A stretch of 64,000 bases of DNA from positions 565,501-629,500 of the forward strand of contig NC_085127.1 of the NCBI RefSeq assembly GCF_030269925.1, read 5' to 3'. Of this stretch, positions 11,447-22,695 are shown piece after piece. The notes under the pieces were generated by a model that was not told where the DNA came from, ran no database searches, and worked only from the letters and a program-made list of their open reading frames with translations. Source of the DNA: Bombyx mori. Its lineage: Eukaryota; Arthropoda; Insecta; Lepidoptera; Bombycidae. Position numbers and translations under genes: made by a program. Every line of letters starts with the position of its first letter. Position 1 is the first letter of the stretch.

Positions 11447-11690
11447 TTATGAGGTCTTTGCCAAGTTCCGACCGCCTATAGGCCAATATGTCTCCCTTAT
11501 GGATGCTAATAAAAACCGTGGACCTGCGTGCATCAGCTTTTTATGCTCAAAAGTAAATATTAGTTTTGTGAAAATATGAATGGACTGTAATATTATCGGG
11601 TGTTTTTTATCATAACCAAATTTCGAATTATCGAGACGTCCTCCAGCGCGCATTACATTGTCGTTATCTAAATAAGCATGAAATTTTTAT
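11447..11690 (-). pseudogene. BEL/Pao integrase zinc-binding fragment, opposite strand
   Basis: The minus strand encodes RAGGRLDNSKFGYDKKHPI followed by FTFEHKKLMHAGPRFLLA and IRETYWPIGGRNLA, the same integrase zinc-binding segment as at 2027-2245 but from a diverged copy. It is inverted relative to the gag fragment 40 bp away, so the spacer element has been rearranged, not merely deleted. Confidence 0.7.
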
Positions 11691-11724
11691 AGAGGCCTCT
11701 CTTTAGATAATTTTTCACCTTGAA

Positions 11725-11937
11725 GTAATCTATACTTCTAAACTAATATATAAATCTACAGTGTTTTTTTCGGATGTTCCGTTTTAACTACTGAACCATG
11801 CATCCGATTGACTTGAAACTTGGTATCCATGTAGAAAGTACAGTCATGTACTTAATGGATATGCTAATATTTGTATGAGTGCTGGACTCCCCAATAATAA
11901 TGAGAATAAATTATAATGTTAACTTTAAATGCCCAAA
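11725..11937. repeat. Dispersed AT-rich lepidopteran-type repeat
   Basis: Contains 'ctaatatataaatctacagtg' and 'ccgattgacttgaaacttggt'-type sequence, which I recognise as a common moth interspersed repeat style (Helitron-like or MITE-like). No terminal structure is clear. It fills the spacer up to the inner edge of arm 2. Confidence 0.35.
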
Positions 11938-12689
11938 ACCTGTAATTTTTACAATAGCAAATATTATTAACTAAGTTAATTAACAATGTTCTTATGTGAA
12001 AGTATTTCGTATATAAATTCAAAACAATAAATTTTATGGTTTTACCTAAATGAACTTAAAACAATTACAATATTCAAATTCCAATTATTCTTCTCTCAAC
12101 TGTTCTAATTACACTTAGTTTATGCTATTAGCCCGAAAAAGTGAGGTTTATACCTACTACCTGCCGACACAAATAATATAAAAGATAGGTAGGTACTAAA
12201 AATTATTATTTTCACTGAATTTCATCAAATTAATTCCCAATTTACAACAATGATGTACCTGACGACAAAGTAGCTATATGAGTATATAATGTAAATCCTA
12301 CAAACGTGGGTTTTACTGACCTGTACTAATTAAAGATCCACACTTACAATACCTTAATTAACTACTTGTCTGAGTGCTTGTTGGGCTATATATAATTAAG
12401 CATTTAAAACACTTTTACACCGCTCACAGCACTCGATACGAATTCCTTGTTAACACATTCACTGCGGCCGCCTAAAAACTAAACTTACTACTTGCTAGTG
12501 CAAGTAGTAGCAACAAATACTGCCCGTCCCCTTGTTGCTTGATATGCGTCACGGCTTGTATTTTGCCGTAACAGAATAAGCAAGACCTAACTTCTAGGGT
12601 TCCTGCAGACGTGCAAATTCTTCATATTAATTTTTTTTCTCAAATATTTGTTTGCGGTGTAGCACAGAAGAGAAAAAATGTTAGAGATG

Positions 12690-13930
12690 GGAAAATAATA
12701 TCGAGCAAATTTGGAATTTTAGACAATTTGTTTCCATTTTCAGCATTTTCACAGAAGTGCCAAAACTTTGATCATAACAAGAAAACAAGAAACGTCCTCT
12801 TGGCGTTATGTTTGTAATAGGTATATTCATTTCGATAACCTGTCTTTTTAGAGCAGTAAAAAAATATATTTGGTATTTTATTGATACCCATAACCATCAG
12901 CATACCCACCCATAAATCTCTCAATTTCCAGGAAAGTGGTAGGCTCCCAGCGCTTAAAGCGTCATTTTGGCTTAACATGTTAACAAGATGTGAATTCATG
13001 TACTCATGGGCTCGCTTGTTAGTTTTTGCTTCCATTTTTTCAATAACTTCTTTAGTAACAAATAATTTATAATAATCAAGAGGACCTTATAGCGGAGCGT
13101 TTGGTGGAATATTTGTTTGACTTTCAATAGGATACTGCTCAAGACTTATATCATCGATACTTGCAACGTTAGTCCATTGATCTTCGAGCTTTTTTATTTT
13201 CATCTCTTTTTTATTTTTTTATTTTTTTTATTGCTTATATGGATGGACGAGCTCACAGCCCACCTGGTGTTAAGTGGTTACTGGAGCCCATAGACATCTA
13301 CAACGTAAATGCGCCACCCATCTTGAGATATAAGTTCTAAGATCTCAGTATAGTTACAACGGCTACCCCACCCTTCGAACCGAAACGCATTACTGCTTCA
13401 CGGCGGAAATAGGCGGGGTGGTGGTACCTACCCGTGCGGGCTCCCAAGAGGTCCTACCACCAGTAATTACGCAAATTATAATTTTGCGGGTTTCATTTTT
13501 ATTACACGATGTTATTCCTTCACCGTGGAAGTCAATCATGAACATTTGTTGAGTACGTATTTCATTAGAAAAATTGGTACCCGCCTGCGGGATTCGAACA
13601 CCGGTGCATCACTTCAACACGAATGCACCGGACGTCTTATCCGTAAGGCTACGATGACATCTATTATATGAGTATCACTACATTCAGAATCAGTATCATA
13701 TATTTCATCAAATGTATGAGAATCAGATGTGTCGTTAGTCAACGTGTCGTCATAATCACTATTTTCATTTAAAGACTCTTTAGGTGCTCACTCTTCAATA
13801 CTCAGGCTGATTTCCAATTTTTTATTTACCGGCAATAATGAATAATCTTCATATCCACTAGTTTGCAGCTTGCGTTTAGTAGATCATGTCTGTGTTTAAT
13901 GATTTCGAATATTTAAGTCAGTGTTTCGAA
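12690..13930 (-). pseudogene. piggyBac-like transposase remnant (arm 2), split by Bm1
   Basis: Mirror of the arm 1 relic. Minus strand reads LNAGSLPLSWKLRDLW and MVMGINKIPNIFFYCS (12772-13035), then upstream an acidic region around 13660-13800, with a full Bm1 inserted at 13206-13658. The copy is somewhat better preserved in the MGINK segment than arm 1, but still interrupted. Not functional. Confidence 0.6.
13206..13658 (-). repeat. Bm1 SINE, full length
   Basis: Minus-strand copy including the tRNA-like head (box B 'ggtgttcgaatcc' on the minus strand near 13590-13605, box A-like 'ggcctta' near 13640) and an A/T-rich tail at the left. It is absent from the matching site in arm 1; comparison gives a short target duplication 'atct'. 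It therefore inserted after the inverted duplication. Confidence 0.9.
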
Positions 13931-15175
13931 AGGAAGAACTCGTTGGTGTACTAAATTGATTGGTTGAATTCCTATTTTCGGGTGATGATAAAACATCTTT
14001 CAGAAGTTCGGAATTCAAGGGGATGCGATCGGAGTTGTCAAGTTACTCATAGGAATATCGTCCAAAGAAGAACACCAGATTCGGTAAAAAAAAATCACCG
14101 GTCTACTCCTCACCTAGAACAAAAATATCCTTTTTTATTGAAGGACTTACGAAGCTTGATTCCTTATGGACTGAACGAGTTTTCTGTGTGTAAACTGACT
14201 TCAAATCACATTATTCGCTTGGATTTTGTCTTATTGACTTCGACTAGACTTTCCGTTTATCAGTACATTTTGAATCACCGGTCTCTTGTCTTTATTATAT
14301 GAATCGTAATAGTGGAACTCGCTTTAGTCGTACTATTAATCACACCCGAGCCACTACCACTAATAACTTTGTTTCTTGCTTTTCTACCCTGAGTCTTAAT
14401 CACTTTACCCGTATTGAGTTTTTTCGTGAACGTTTGATTGTTAACAGAATGAATAAACGCAAAAATCGATTAATTACGTGTCACTTACACACAGTACTAA
14501 TACAAATGGATGGCCTGCGCGGGCACATGGGCGAGGTGCGGGGTTGGAGGGGTACGGCGAAATAGTTCCCGTCCCGCACTGGATGAATAAACTTGCTTCC
14601 AGTGCGTACGGCAACTGTTTCGCCGTGAAAATTATTCTTTTTAAAACAACAGTTCTAAGAATATCACTGTCTCTTTTCTGCATTGAAAGCAACAAAAGCT
14701 ATTAAGCGGAATCGCTACCACACCGGGGGTGACGGGCATAAAACAAGGACAACTAGCTGCCGCACTGACGGTACATTCCGATAGAGGCACCCGTCACGTG
14801 CGGACGTGCTCATCGTCCACTCGATCGCCCGGTCTTTGTTCGCCCGGCTTTTGTTAGCCCGGCCATTGTTCGCGCGGCCTGAGTTCGTGATACATCTGCC
14901 GACCAAGTGTGTTTCCTGGAAGCTTTTATTTGTTTTGTTTTAGTTATTTTTGTGTTCGTGGAACATTTGCCGACAAAGTGTTTTCCTGCAAGTATTTATT
15001 TGTTTTGTTTCTTTTTGTAATTTCTGTTTTGTTGTGCTTTTTCTTTGTCCTGTAGTAATCGCGCCGCATTGCCACCTGTGTTCAATAGAACCGCTCAGGT
15101 CCGAGAAGTTGGGGCCTCGCCGCAAGGCGAGTGTTTTCAAGACCCGGGGCCGCCCCACCTGGGTACTCAGCGATA

Positions 15176-16804
15176 ATGGACGCTGTATTCGCGGAATTCC
15201 TCCGACTTCGCCACCCACAGCTCGCCTCAGAGTTTCTGGCCTTCAAGGCCAATCACACTGCGAGCCCTCTCGAGGACTCCGCCGCGCTCGCTGCTCCTGC
15301 GTCGCCTGTACCTGCGTGCAGAGCTTCTGCATTGAGCACCGCAGCCTCTGTCGTGCCTGCCGCTCCCGTGTCGCCTATACTGGCGAGAAAAGCTGCTGCG
15401 TCGTCCGCCGTGACCATCGTTTCAGCTGAGCGATCATCCGCGGCCTCCGTCGCGCCCTCTAAAACACCTACACTTGCTCGTAGGTCGCCTGCACCCGCCT
15501 CCTCGTGCTCCGACTGTGACTCGGACATGGAGGTCGACCTCGCCCCCGCCTCATCGACGGATGGATTCACCCTGGTACAGAAGGGTAAGAAGCGTGCCGC
15601 GGAGTCTCGAGCTCCCGCGGCCGCTAAAATTAGCAAAGCCGTGAACGCGTCGCGCCCCCGCCCTCAGACTCCCGTTGCGCCCCCAGCCCGTGCCACTCCG
15701 TCGCCGCGTCCGGTGGCACAAAATAAAACCCAGACCCCTCCCCCGGTTATCCTTCAGGAGAAGGCAGCTTAGGATCGAGTATGCCTGGCCCTTAAGGCCA
15801 AAAATATAAATTTCACGAATGCCCGTAACCTCGCGAACGGCATTCAAATTAAGGTTCAAACACCCGACGACCATAGGGCCCTCTCTTCTTACCTCCGTAA
15901 GGAACGTATAAGTTTCCATACTTATACGCTCCAGGAGGAGCGCGAACGCCGCGTTGTAATACGCGGAATCCCTAAAGAGTTAGATGTAGAGCTCGTCAAG
16001 GCCGATCTGTTAGAACAGGGCTTTCCAGTGAATTCTGTGCACCGTATGCACACCGGTCGCGGTAGGGAGCCATATAATATGGTTCTAGTCACCCTCCAGC
16101 CTACCCCCGAGGGTAAGAAAATCTTCAACACACAGACCGTCTGTAGGCTCTCCGGTATCGCCATCGAAGCCCCCCATAAAAAAGGCACTCCTAGCCAGTG
16201 CCATAACTGTCAATTGTACGGGCACTCTTCCCGTAACTGTCACGCGCGCCCCCGATGTGTTAAGTGTTTGGGCGATCACGCCACGGCCCTCTGCGCTCGC
16301 GACCAAAAAACCGCGACGGAACCGCCTAGTTGCGTCCTGTGTCGAACACAGGGTCACCCCGCGAATTACCGTGGTTGCCCCCGAGCCCCTAAAATAAATC
16401 GCCGCGTCGCCCGCCAAAACCGCCTCCGAGCTTCCGGCCCAGACATCAAAGCCTCGGCACCCTCTGCGTCGCAGGCTAAGCCAGCGTTCGTTCCGGCGGC
16501 GGTGCCCAGTGTCTCGGCCTGGGCAAAACCGCTGCCGTACATGAACACGGCTACAACTCCCTCCTCCGCGATTCGTCCCGCCCCCGCGACTCATCCCTCT
16601 CCCGCGACTTGCCCTCCGACCGCGTCCGAAAATCTCGCTTTGGCGATCGACTTCTTTCAGTCGATCAACTTTGAGCGCGTTAACGCTTTGGGCGACGCCA
16701 TTCGCGCTGCCTCCACTGCACAACACTTTATCGCCGTTGTGCAGGAATACGCCGACGTATACGCGTCATTAAATACCTACGTCCTCCCCTCACTCCGCCG
16801 GTAA
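15176..16804 (+). pseudogene. Jockey ORF1 (Gag-like), one nonsense mutation
   Basis: Nucleic-acid-binding ORF1 of 542 codons starting MDAVFAEFLRLRHPQ. A TAG at 15770-15772 replaces the Trp codon present in the 47-kb copy (tgg to tag) after residue 198; the frame is otherwise open. Middle: PRE_C2HC-like region (ELDVELVKADLLEQG). Then three CCHC knuckles: CHNCQLYGHSSRNC, CVKCLGDHATALC and CVLCRTQGHPANYRGC. The N-terminal third is rich in Ala, Pro and Ser. Confidence 0.88.
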
Positions 16805-16807
16805 TCA

Positions 16808-19800
16808 ATGGCGTATATAAGTAGAATAAAGCCCCTATCCGTAACGATAGGATTTTTTAACGCTTACGGTCTCGCAAATCAACGTGATCAGGTTTCTGAC
16901 TTTTTGCGTGACCATCAAATTGATATCTTTCTAGTGCAGGAGACCCTACTTAAGCCCGCGCGCCGTGACCCTAAAATCGCGAACTATAACATTGTCAGGA
17001 ACGACAGGCTCTCTGCCCGTGGTGGTGGTACCGTCATTTACTATGGAAGAGCCCTGCATTGCGTCCCGCTCGATCCTCCCGCGCTCGCTAATATCGAAGC
17101 ATCAGTGTGCCGAATCTCACTGACGGGACACGCGCCGATCGTTATCGCGTCCGTTTATCTTCCACCGGATAAGATCGTTCTAAGCAGTGATATCGAGGCG
17201 CTGCTCGGCATGGGGAGCTCTGTCATTCTGGCGGGCGACCTAAATTGTAAACACATCAGGTGGAACTCACACACCACAACCCCGAATGGCAGGCGGCTTG
17301 ACGCGTTAGTCGATGATCTCGCCTTCGATATCGTCGCTCCGCTAACCCCGACTCACTACCCGCTAAATATCGCGCATCGCCCGGATATACTCGACATAGC
17401 GTTATTAAAAAACGTAACTCTGCGCTTACACTCGATCGAAGTAGTTTCAGAGTTAGATTCAGACCACCGTCCCGTCGTTATGAAGCTCGGTCGCGCTCCC
17501 GATTCCGTTCCCGTCACGAGGACTGTGGTGGATTGGCACACGCTGGGCATCAGCCTGGCTGAATCTGATCCACCATCGCTCCCGTTTAACCCGGACTCTA
17601 TCCCGTCTCCTCAGGATACCGCTGAAGCCATAGACATCTTAACGTCACACATCACCTCGACATTAGATAGGTCATCGAAACAAGTTGTAGCGGAGGACTT
17701 CCTTCACCGCTTCAAATTGTCCGACGATATTAGGGAACTCTTTAGAGCTAAGAACGCCTCGATACGCGCTTACGACAGGTATCCTACCGCGGAAAATCGT
17801 ATTCGAATGCGTGCCCTACAACGCGACGTAAAGTCTCGCATCGCCGAAGTCCGAGATGCCAGATGGTCTGATTTCTTAGAAGGACTCGCGCCCTCCCAAA
17901 GGTCTTACTACCGCTTAGCTCGTACTCTCAAATCGGATACGGTAGTAACTATGCCCCCCCTCGTAGGCCCCTCAGGCCGACTCGCGGCGTTCGATGATGA
18001 CGAAAAAGCAGAGCTGCTGGCCGATACATTGCAAACCCAGTGCACGCCCAGCACTCAATCCGTGGACCCTGTTCATGTAGAATTAGTAGACAGTGAGGTA
18101 GAACGCAGAGCCTCCTTGCCACCATCGGATGCGTTACCACCCGTCACCCCAATAGAAGTTAAAGACTTGATCAAAGACCTACGTCCTCGCAAGGCTCCCG
18201 GTTCCGACGGTATATCTAACCGCGTTATTAAACTTCTACCCGTCCAACTCATCGTGATGTTGGCATCTATTTTCAATGCCGCTATGGCGAACTGTATTTT
18301 TCCCGCGGTGTGGAAAGAAGCGGACGTTATCGGCATACATAAACCCGGTAAACCAAAAAATCATCCGACGAGCTACCGCCCGATTAGCCTCCTCATGTCT
18401 CTAGGCAAACTGTATGAGCGTCTGCTCTACAAACGCCTCAGAGACTTCGTCTCATCCAAGGGCATTCTCATCGATGAACAATTCGGATTCCGTACAAATC
18501 ACTCATGCGCTCAACAGGTGCACCGCCTCACGGAGCACATTCTTGTGGGGCTTAATCGACCATAACCGTTATACACGGGAGCTCTCTTCTTCGACGTCGC
18601 AAAAGCGTTCGGATGCGTTACCACCCGTCACCCCAATAGAAGTTAAAGACTTGATCAAAGACCTACGTCCTCGCAAGGCTCCCGGTTCCGACGGTATATC
18701 TAACCGCGTTATTAAACTTCTACCCGTCCAACTCATCGTGATGTTGGCATCTATTTTCAATGCCGCTATGGCGAACTGTATTTTTCCCGCGGTGTGGAAA
18801 GAAGCGGACGTTATCGGCATACATAAACCCGGTAAACCAAAAAATCATCCGACGAGCTACCGCCCGATTAGCCTCCTCATGTCTCTAGGCAAACTGTATG
18901 AGCGTCTGCTCTACAAACGCCTCAGAGACTTCGTCTCATCCAAGGGCATTCTCATCGATGAACAATTCGGATTCCGTACAAATCACTCATGCGCTCAACA
19001 GGTGCACCGCCTCACGGAGCACATTCTTGTGGGGCTTAATCGACCAAAACCGTTATACACGGGAGCTCTCTTCTTCGACGTCGCAAAAGCGTTCGACAAA
19101 GTCTGGCACAATGGTTTGATTTTCAAACTATTCAACATGGGCGTGCCGGATAGTCTCGTGCTCATCATACGGGACTTCTTGTCGAACCGCTCTTTTCGAT
19201 ATCGAGTCGAGGGAACCCGCTCCTCCCCACGACCTCTCACAGCTGGAGTCCCGCAAGGCTCTGTCCTCTCACCCCTCCTATTTAGCTTATTTGTCAACGA
19301 TATTCCCCGGTCGCCGCCGACCCATTTAGCTTTATTCGCCGACGACACGACTATTTACTATTCTAGTAGAAATAAGTCCCTAATCGCGAAGAAGCTTCAG
19401 AGCGCAGCCCTAGCCCTAGGACAGTGGTTCCGAAAATGGCGCATAGACATCAACCCAGCGAAAAGTACTGCGGTGCTATTTCAGAGGGGAAGCTCCACAC
19501 GGATTTCCTCCCGGATTAGGAGGAGGAATCTCACACCCCCGATTACTCTCTTTAGACAACCCATACCCTGGGCCAGGAAGGTCAAGTACCTGGGCGTTAC
19601 CCTGGATGCATCAATGACATTCCGCCCGCATATAAAATCAGTCCGTGACCGTGCCGCGTTTATTCTCGGTAGACTCTACCCCATGATCTGTAAGCGGAGT
19701 AAAATGTCCCTTCGGAACAAGGTGACACTTTACAAAACTTGCATAAGGCCCGTCATGACTTACGCGAGTGTGGTGTTCGCTCACGCGGCCCGCACACACA

Positions 19801-20174
19801 TAGACACCCTCCAATCCCTACAATCCCGCTTTTGCAGGTTAGCTGTCGGGGCTCCGTGGTTCGTGAGGAACGTTGACCTACACGACGACCTGGGCCTCGA
19901 ATCAATTCGGAAATACATGAAGTCAGCGTCGGAACGATACTTCGATAAGGCTATCCGTCATGATAATCGCCTTATCGTTGCCGCCGCTGACTACTCCCCG
20001 AATCCTGATCATGCAGGAGCCAGTCACCGTCGACGCCCTAGACACGTCCTTACGGATCCATCAGATCCAATAACCTTTGCATTAGATGCCTTCAGCTCTA
20101 ATACTAGGAGCAGGCTTAGGGACATCGGTAACCGTACTCGTCGAACTCGACAAAGAGTTCGCCGTGCAACCTAA
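16808..20174 (+). pseudogene. Jockey ORF2 broken by a 484-bp tandem duplication
   Basis: Endonuclease/reverse transcriptase ORF, normally 2883 bp (960 aa), here 3367 bp. The apurinic-type endonuclease is complete (GFFNAYGLANQ, VQETLLKP, AGDLNCKHIRW, SDHRPVVM). In the RT domain, sequence from about 18125 to 18608 is repeated from about 18609. 484 is not a multiple of three, so the frame breaks; in addition the first repeat has 'ccataacc' giving TAA near 18563 where the second has 'ccaaaacc'. After the repeat the frame runs through PQGSVLSPLLF and FADDTTIYY to the end. Confidence 0.9.
18125..19092 (+). repeat. 484-bp direct tandem duplication in Jockey ORF2
   Basis: Two nearly identical 484-bp units, 18125-18608 and 18609-19092. 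The junction 'gcgttcggatgcg' joins the normal 'gcgttcgacaaag' to 'catcggatgcg' with about 3 bp ('tcg') of shared sequence. The other full copies have one unit, so it is specific to this copy. Confidence 0.92.
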
Positions 20175-20586
20175 CCCATGCATCAGCCCGCTGAGTTTCT
20201 CGCCGGATCTTCTCAGCGGGTCGCGATTCCGATCCGGTAGTAGATTCATTCGCGAAACAATTGCTCTTGAGTTGTTAGGTCTCCTTCGGAGGCGCTCGGG
20301 CAGTTGTTAGCAAATCCCACCCCTCTTGGCTGAGCCTTTGCTCGCCCACCTGTCCTGGTGAAACTGGAAAGGCCTTCGGGCCACCAGTAAACTTTCAATC
20401 ATAAAAAAAAAAAAAAAAAAAAAAAAACTGACGGTACCTCAAATACGGCAAAGTACTGACCGTAACGCAATGAGTGTGTTCAATTCCGTTTTAAATTGCA
20501 GCCACGTACAATCTCTGTTTTCAGGGAGATAATAATCCACTCGTTATCTTCTGGTTACTAACTTACTGGTACAAAATCTTCAAAAG

Positions 20587-20797
20587 CCTGCCAAGGACTG
20601 CATTAAGCCGAGGCGAGCACCTGCAAACGATACATAAATAAATGTAGTTAAGTAACTTGTACAGATGGAGAAGGTTCAATTTAATCGGTATCATTTGCAT
20701 CTTATTCACGAAATTAAAGACATAAGTGTATATTAGAAAAGTCTTAACTCTGCCCTTGAGTTTTTGAGGTATCAATGATTACGTTCGCTCTGAAACG
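20587..20797 (-). pseudogene. CYP6 P450 fragment (intron end plus start of exon 2)
   Basis: Minus-strand copy of the 3' part of the P450 intron, the acceptor 'gtttgcag' and the first ~40 bp of exon 2 (GARLGLMQSLAG-coding, up to 'ggcaggctt'), then a jump to the region 130 bp past the P450 stop. It lacks exon 1 and most of exon 2, so it is a non-coding by-product of the inverted duplication. Confidence 0.88.
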
Positions 20798-21100
20798 GAA
20801 CATCAGCAGATTTGGCCCGTTTTCCCACACTTTCACAAATATTAGGCGCTTAGTAATCATCCATCATTGCATGCTTAAGCCTGAAGAAACTAGATTTACA
20901 AAATGCAATCTGCCTAACATGACTCATCAAGTATTCATGGACACATAATTAGGTACCGCTAATTAGGCACAGATATCTAGAAGGAATAATACATACGTTT
21001 TTAGCGTAGTAAAATAGAAAATCTTAACTTGGGGCCACAGGGCGTGGAGCGATTAACATACAATTAATAGCTAATTTAGGTCTTCAAACACTCTTTTGAA
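20798..21100. other. Unique AT-rich sequence, no feature seen
   Basis: Starts just outside the end of arm 2. No ORF, RNA or known repeat recognised before the Bm1 at 21101. Confidence 0.5.
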
Positions 21101-21549
21101 GTCGTCGTGGCCTAAAGGATAAGTCGTCCGGTGCATTCGTATGAAGCGATGCACCGGTGTTCGAATCCCGCAGGCGGGTACCAATTTTTCTAATGAAATA
21201 CGTACTTAACAAATGTTCACGATTGACTTCCACGGTGAAGGAATAACATCGTGTAATAAAAGTAAAAAACCCGCAAAATTATAATTTGCGTAATCACTGG
21301 TGGTAGGACCTCTTGTGAGTCCGCACGGGTAGGTACCACCGCCCTGCCTATTTCTGCCGTGAAGCAGTAATGCATTTCGGTTTGAAGGGTGGGGTAACCG
21401 CTGTAACTATACTGAGACCTTAGAACTTATATCTCAAGATGGGTGGCGCATTTACGTTGTAGATGTCTATGGGCTCCAGTAACCACTTAACACCAGGTGG
21501 GCTGTGAGCTCGTCCACCCATCTAAGCAATAAAAAAAAATAAAAAAAAC
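21101..21549 (+). repeat. Bm1 SINE, full length
   Basis: Complete, with tRNA-like head: box A-like 'tggcctaaaggataag' near 21108 and box B 'ggtgttcgaatcccgc' near 21158, then core and A-rich tail. This is the best reference copy in the window for the 5' part. Confidence 0.93.
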
Positions 21550-21654
21550 TTTCTTCGGGGTCTCCAGCCAGGAATGTGAATTGATAATTGGAGAAAGTTG
21601 ACAGGGCGAGGTTTGACTATGATCCTAAAAAGTACTTTAGGATTAATATACATT

Positions 21655-22635
21655 GTATGAAGTCCAGTCATTATAGGGGGTTGACCTCGGAAAATCGACA
21701 TACCCAGTATATTATACCACATAAAAACTTATATTTTGGCATCCTAAAACAGTTCTCAAAATTCACATATATGTAATTGGATGGTAACAAGTTTTAAAGT
21801 CAGGGGTCAAAGGTCACAAAAAACATTTTTTGCAAATATCTCGTTGTCTATGGGTTTTACGCTATTTGTATTTATTATCAATATTGTAGAGAATAATATC
21901 TTTTAACTTAATGTTTTATAACTTTTATATAATATAACATTTTTTTATACCTTGAATTGTTTTCGAGATAAAGGGCGTAGAGCGTGCGGTCAGAGAATTA
22001 TCTGAGGTCAACTAGTAGTTTTGATCAAAAACTCTAATATTAAGGTTATAATTTATTGTTAAACATATAATTATCGTTTTTTATTAACTTTTAAATAATT
22101 TTTTTTTTGGTTAATTTTCTATTTTTAATTAAGTGTCAATTTATTTAATAATACTTACCTGGCCATGTAATTAAGAAATTGTTGAGGAAAGTATTTAAAT
22201 TGTATTTTAATTCTGATCTAATTACTTTCTATACATATAAATAAAGAAGAAAAGAAATACATTTTTAATTTATGTTTTTATTAAACGAGTCTTTTTACAG
22301 ACCTTGCCTATTTCTGCCGTGAAGCAGTAATGCGTTTCGGTTTGAAGGGCGGGGCAGCCGTTGTAACTATGCTTGAGACCTTAGAACTTATATCTCAAGG
22401 TGGGTGGAGCATTTACGTTGTGGATGTCTATGGGCTCCAGTAACCACTTAACACCAGGTGGGCTGTGAGCTCGTCCACCCATCTTAGCAATAAAAAAAAA
22501 TAAAATAAAATTATATGTGAATTTTGAGGACTGTTTTAGGATGCCAAAAAACAAGTTTTTACGTGGTAATATACTGGGTATGTCGATTTTCCGAGATATG
22601 CACCTAATTTGGCCTAAAATGACTGGACTAGTATA
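21655..22635. mobile_element. Foldback/MITE-like element with ~125-bp inverted repeats
   Basis: The left arm (about 21655-21776: 'agtccagtcat', 'aaaatcgacatacccagtat', 'catcctaaaacagt') recurs in reverse complement at about 22508-22633. The inner ~530 bp are AT-rich with no ORF, followed by a truncated Bm1 that abuts the right arm. Looks like a non-autonomous DNA element; superfamily not determined. Confidence 0.65.
22304..22507 (+). repeat. Bm1 SINE, 5'-truncated
   Basis: Starts within the core at 'ttgcctatttctgccgtgaag' and ends in an A-rich tail directly next to the right arm of the foldback element, in which it is inserted. Confidence 0.9.
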
Positions 22636-22695
22636 CCAAGTCCAGCCATAAGTTCTGTTTCAAATGAAAATACATTTTTTTTTATGAAGTAATGT

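Larger units (their letters stand above)
14774..20427 (+). mobile_element. Jockey-clade LINE copy A, full length but disabled
   Basis: Starts 'cattccgataga' like the other two full copies and ends in A(25). Flanked by the direct repeat 'actgacggta' (14764-14773 and 20428-20437), a true target duplication. Organisation: 5'UTR about 400 bp, ORF1 (Gag-like), ORF2 (endonuclease plus reverse transcriptase), 3'UTR about 225 bp. Two lesions: a nonsense codon in ORF1 and a 484-bp tandem duplication in ORF2. Subtracting duplication and tail gives about 5.15 kb, equal to the copy at 47 kb. Inserted in arm 2 of the inverted duplication. Confidence 0.92.
12454..20478 (-). mobile_element. piggyBac-like DNA transposon (arm 2 copy), with nested insertions
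   Basis: Inverted counterpart of 7759-9723. The end at 12454 reads CACATTCACTGC just after TTAA (12450-12453); the other end is near 20478, next to 'ttca', the same decayed target as in arm 1. The shared TGAA decay shows that it was present before the duplication. A Bm1 and a full-length Jockey are nested inside. Confidence 0.7.
11938..20797 (-). repeat. Inverted duplication, arm 2
   Basis: Reverse complement of 7183-10241, expanded by a Bm1 (13206-13658) and a Jockey element (14774-20427 plus its target duplication). Without these it is about 2.74 kb. It also lacks about 265 bp corresponding to most of P450 exon 2 and the 3'UTR. Scattered substitutions and small indels separate the arms, so the duplication is not brand new. 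Confidence 0.9.

Noticed and set aside
18414..20174. A separate 586-codon protein
   Set aside because: Its start lies out of frame inside the first unit of the tandem duplication; it is the tail of broken Jockey ORF2.
21101..21180. A tRNA gene at the head of the Bm1
   Set aside because: It has box A- and B-like sequences but no cloverleaf; it is the tRNA-derived part of the SINE.
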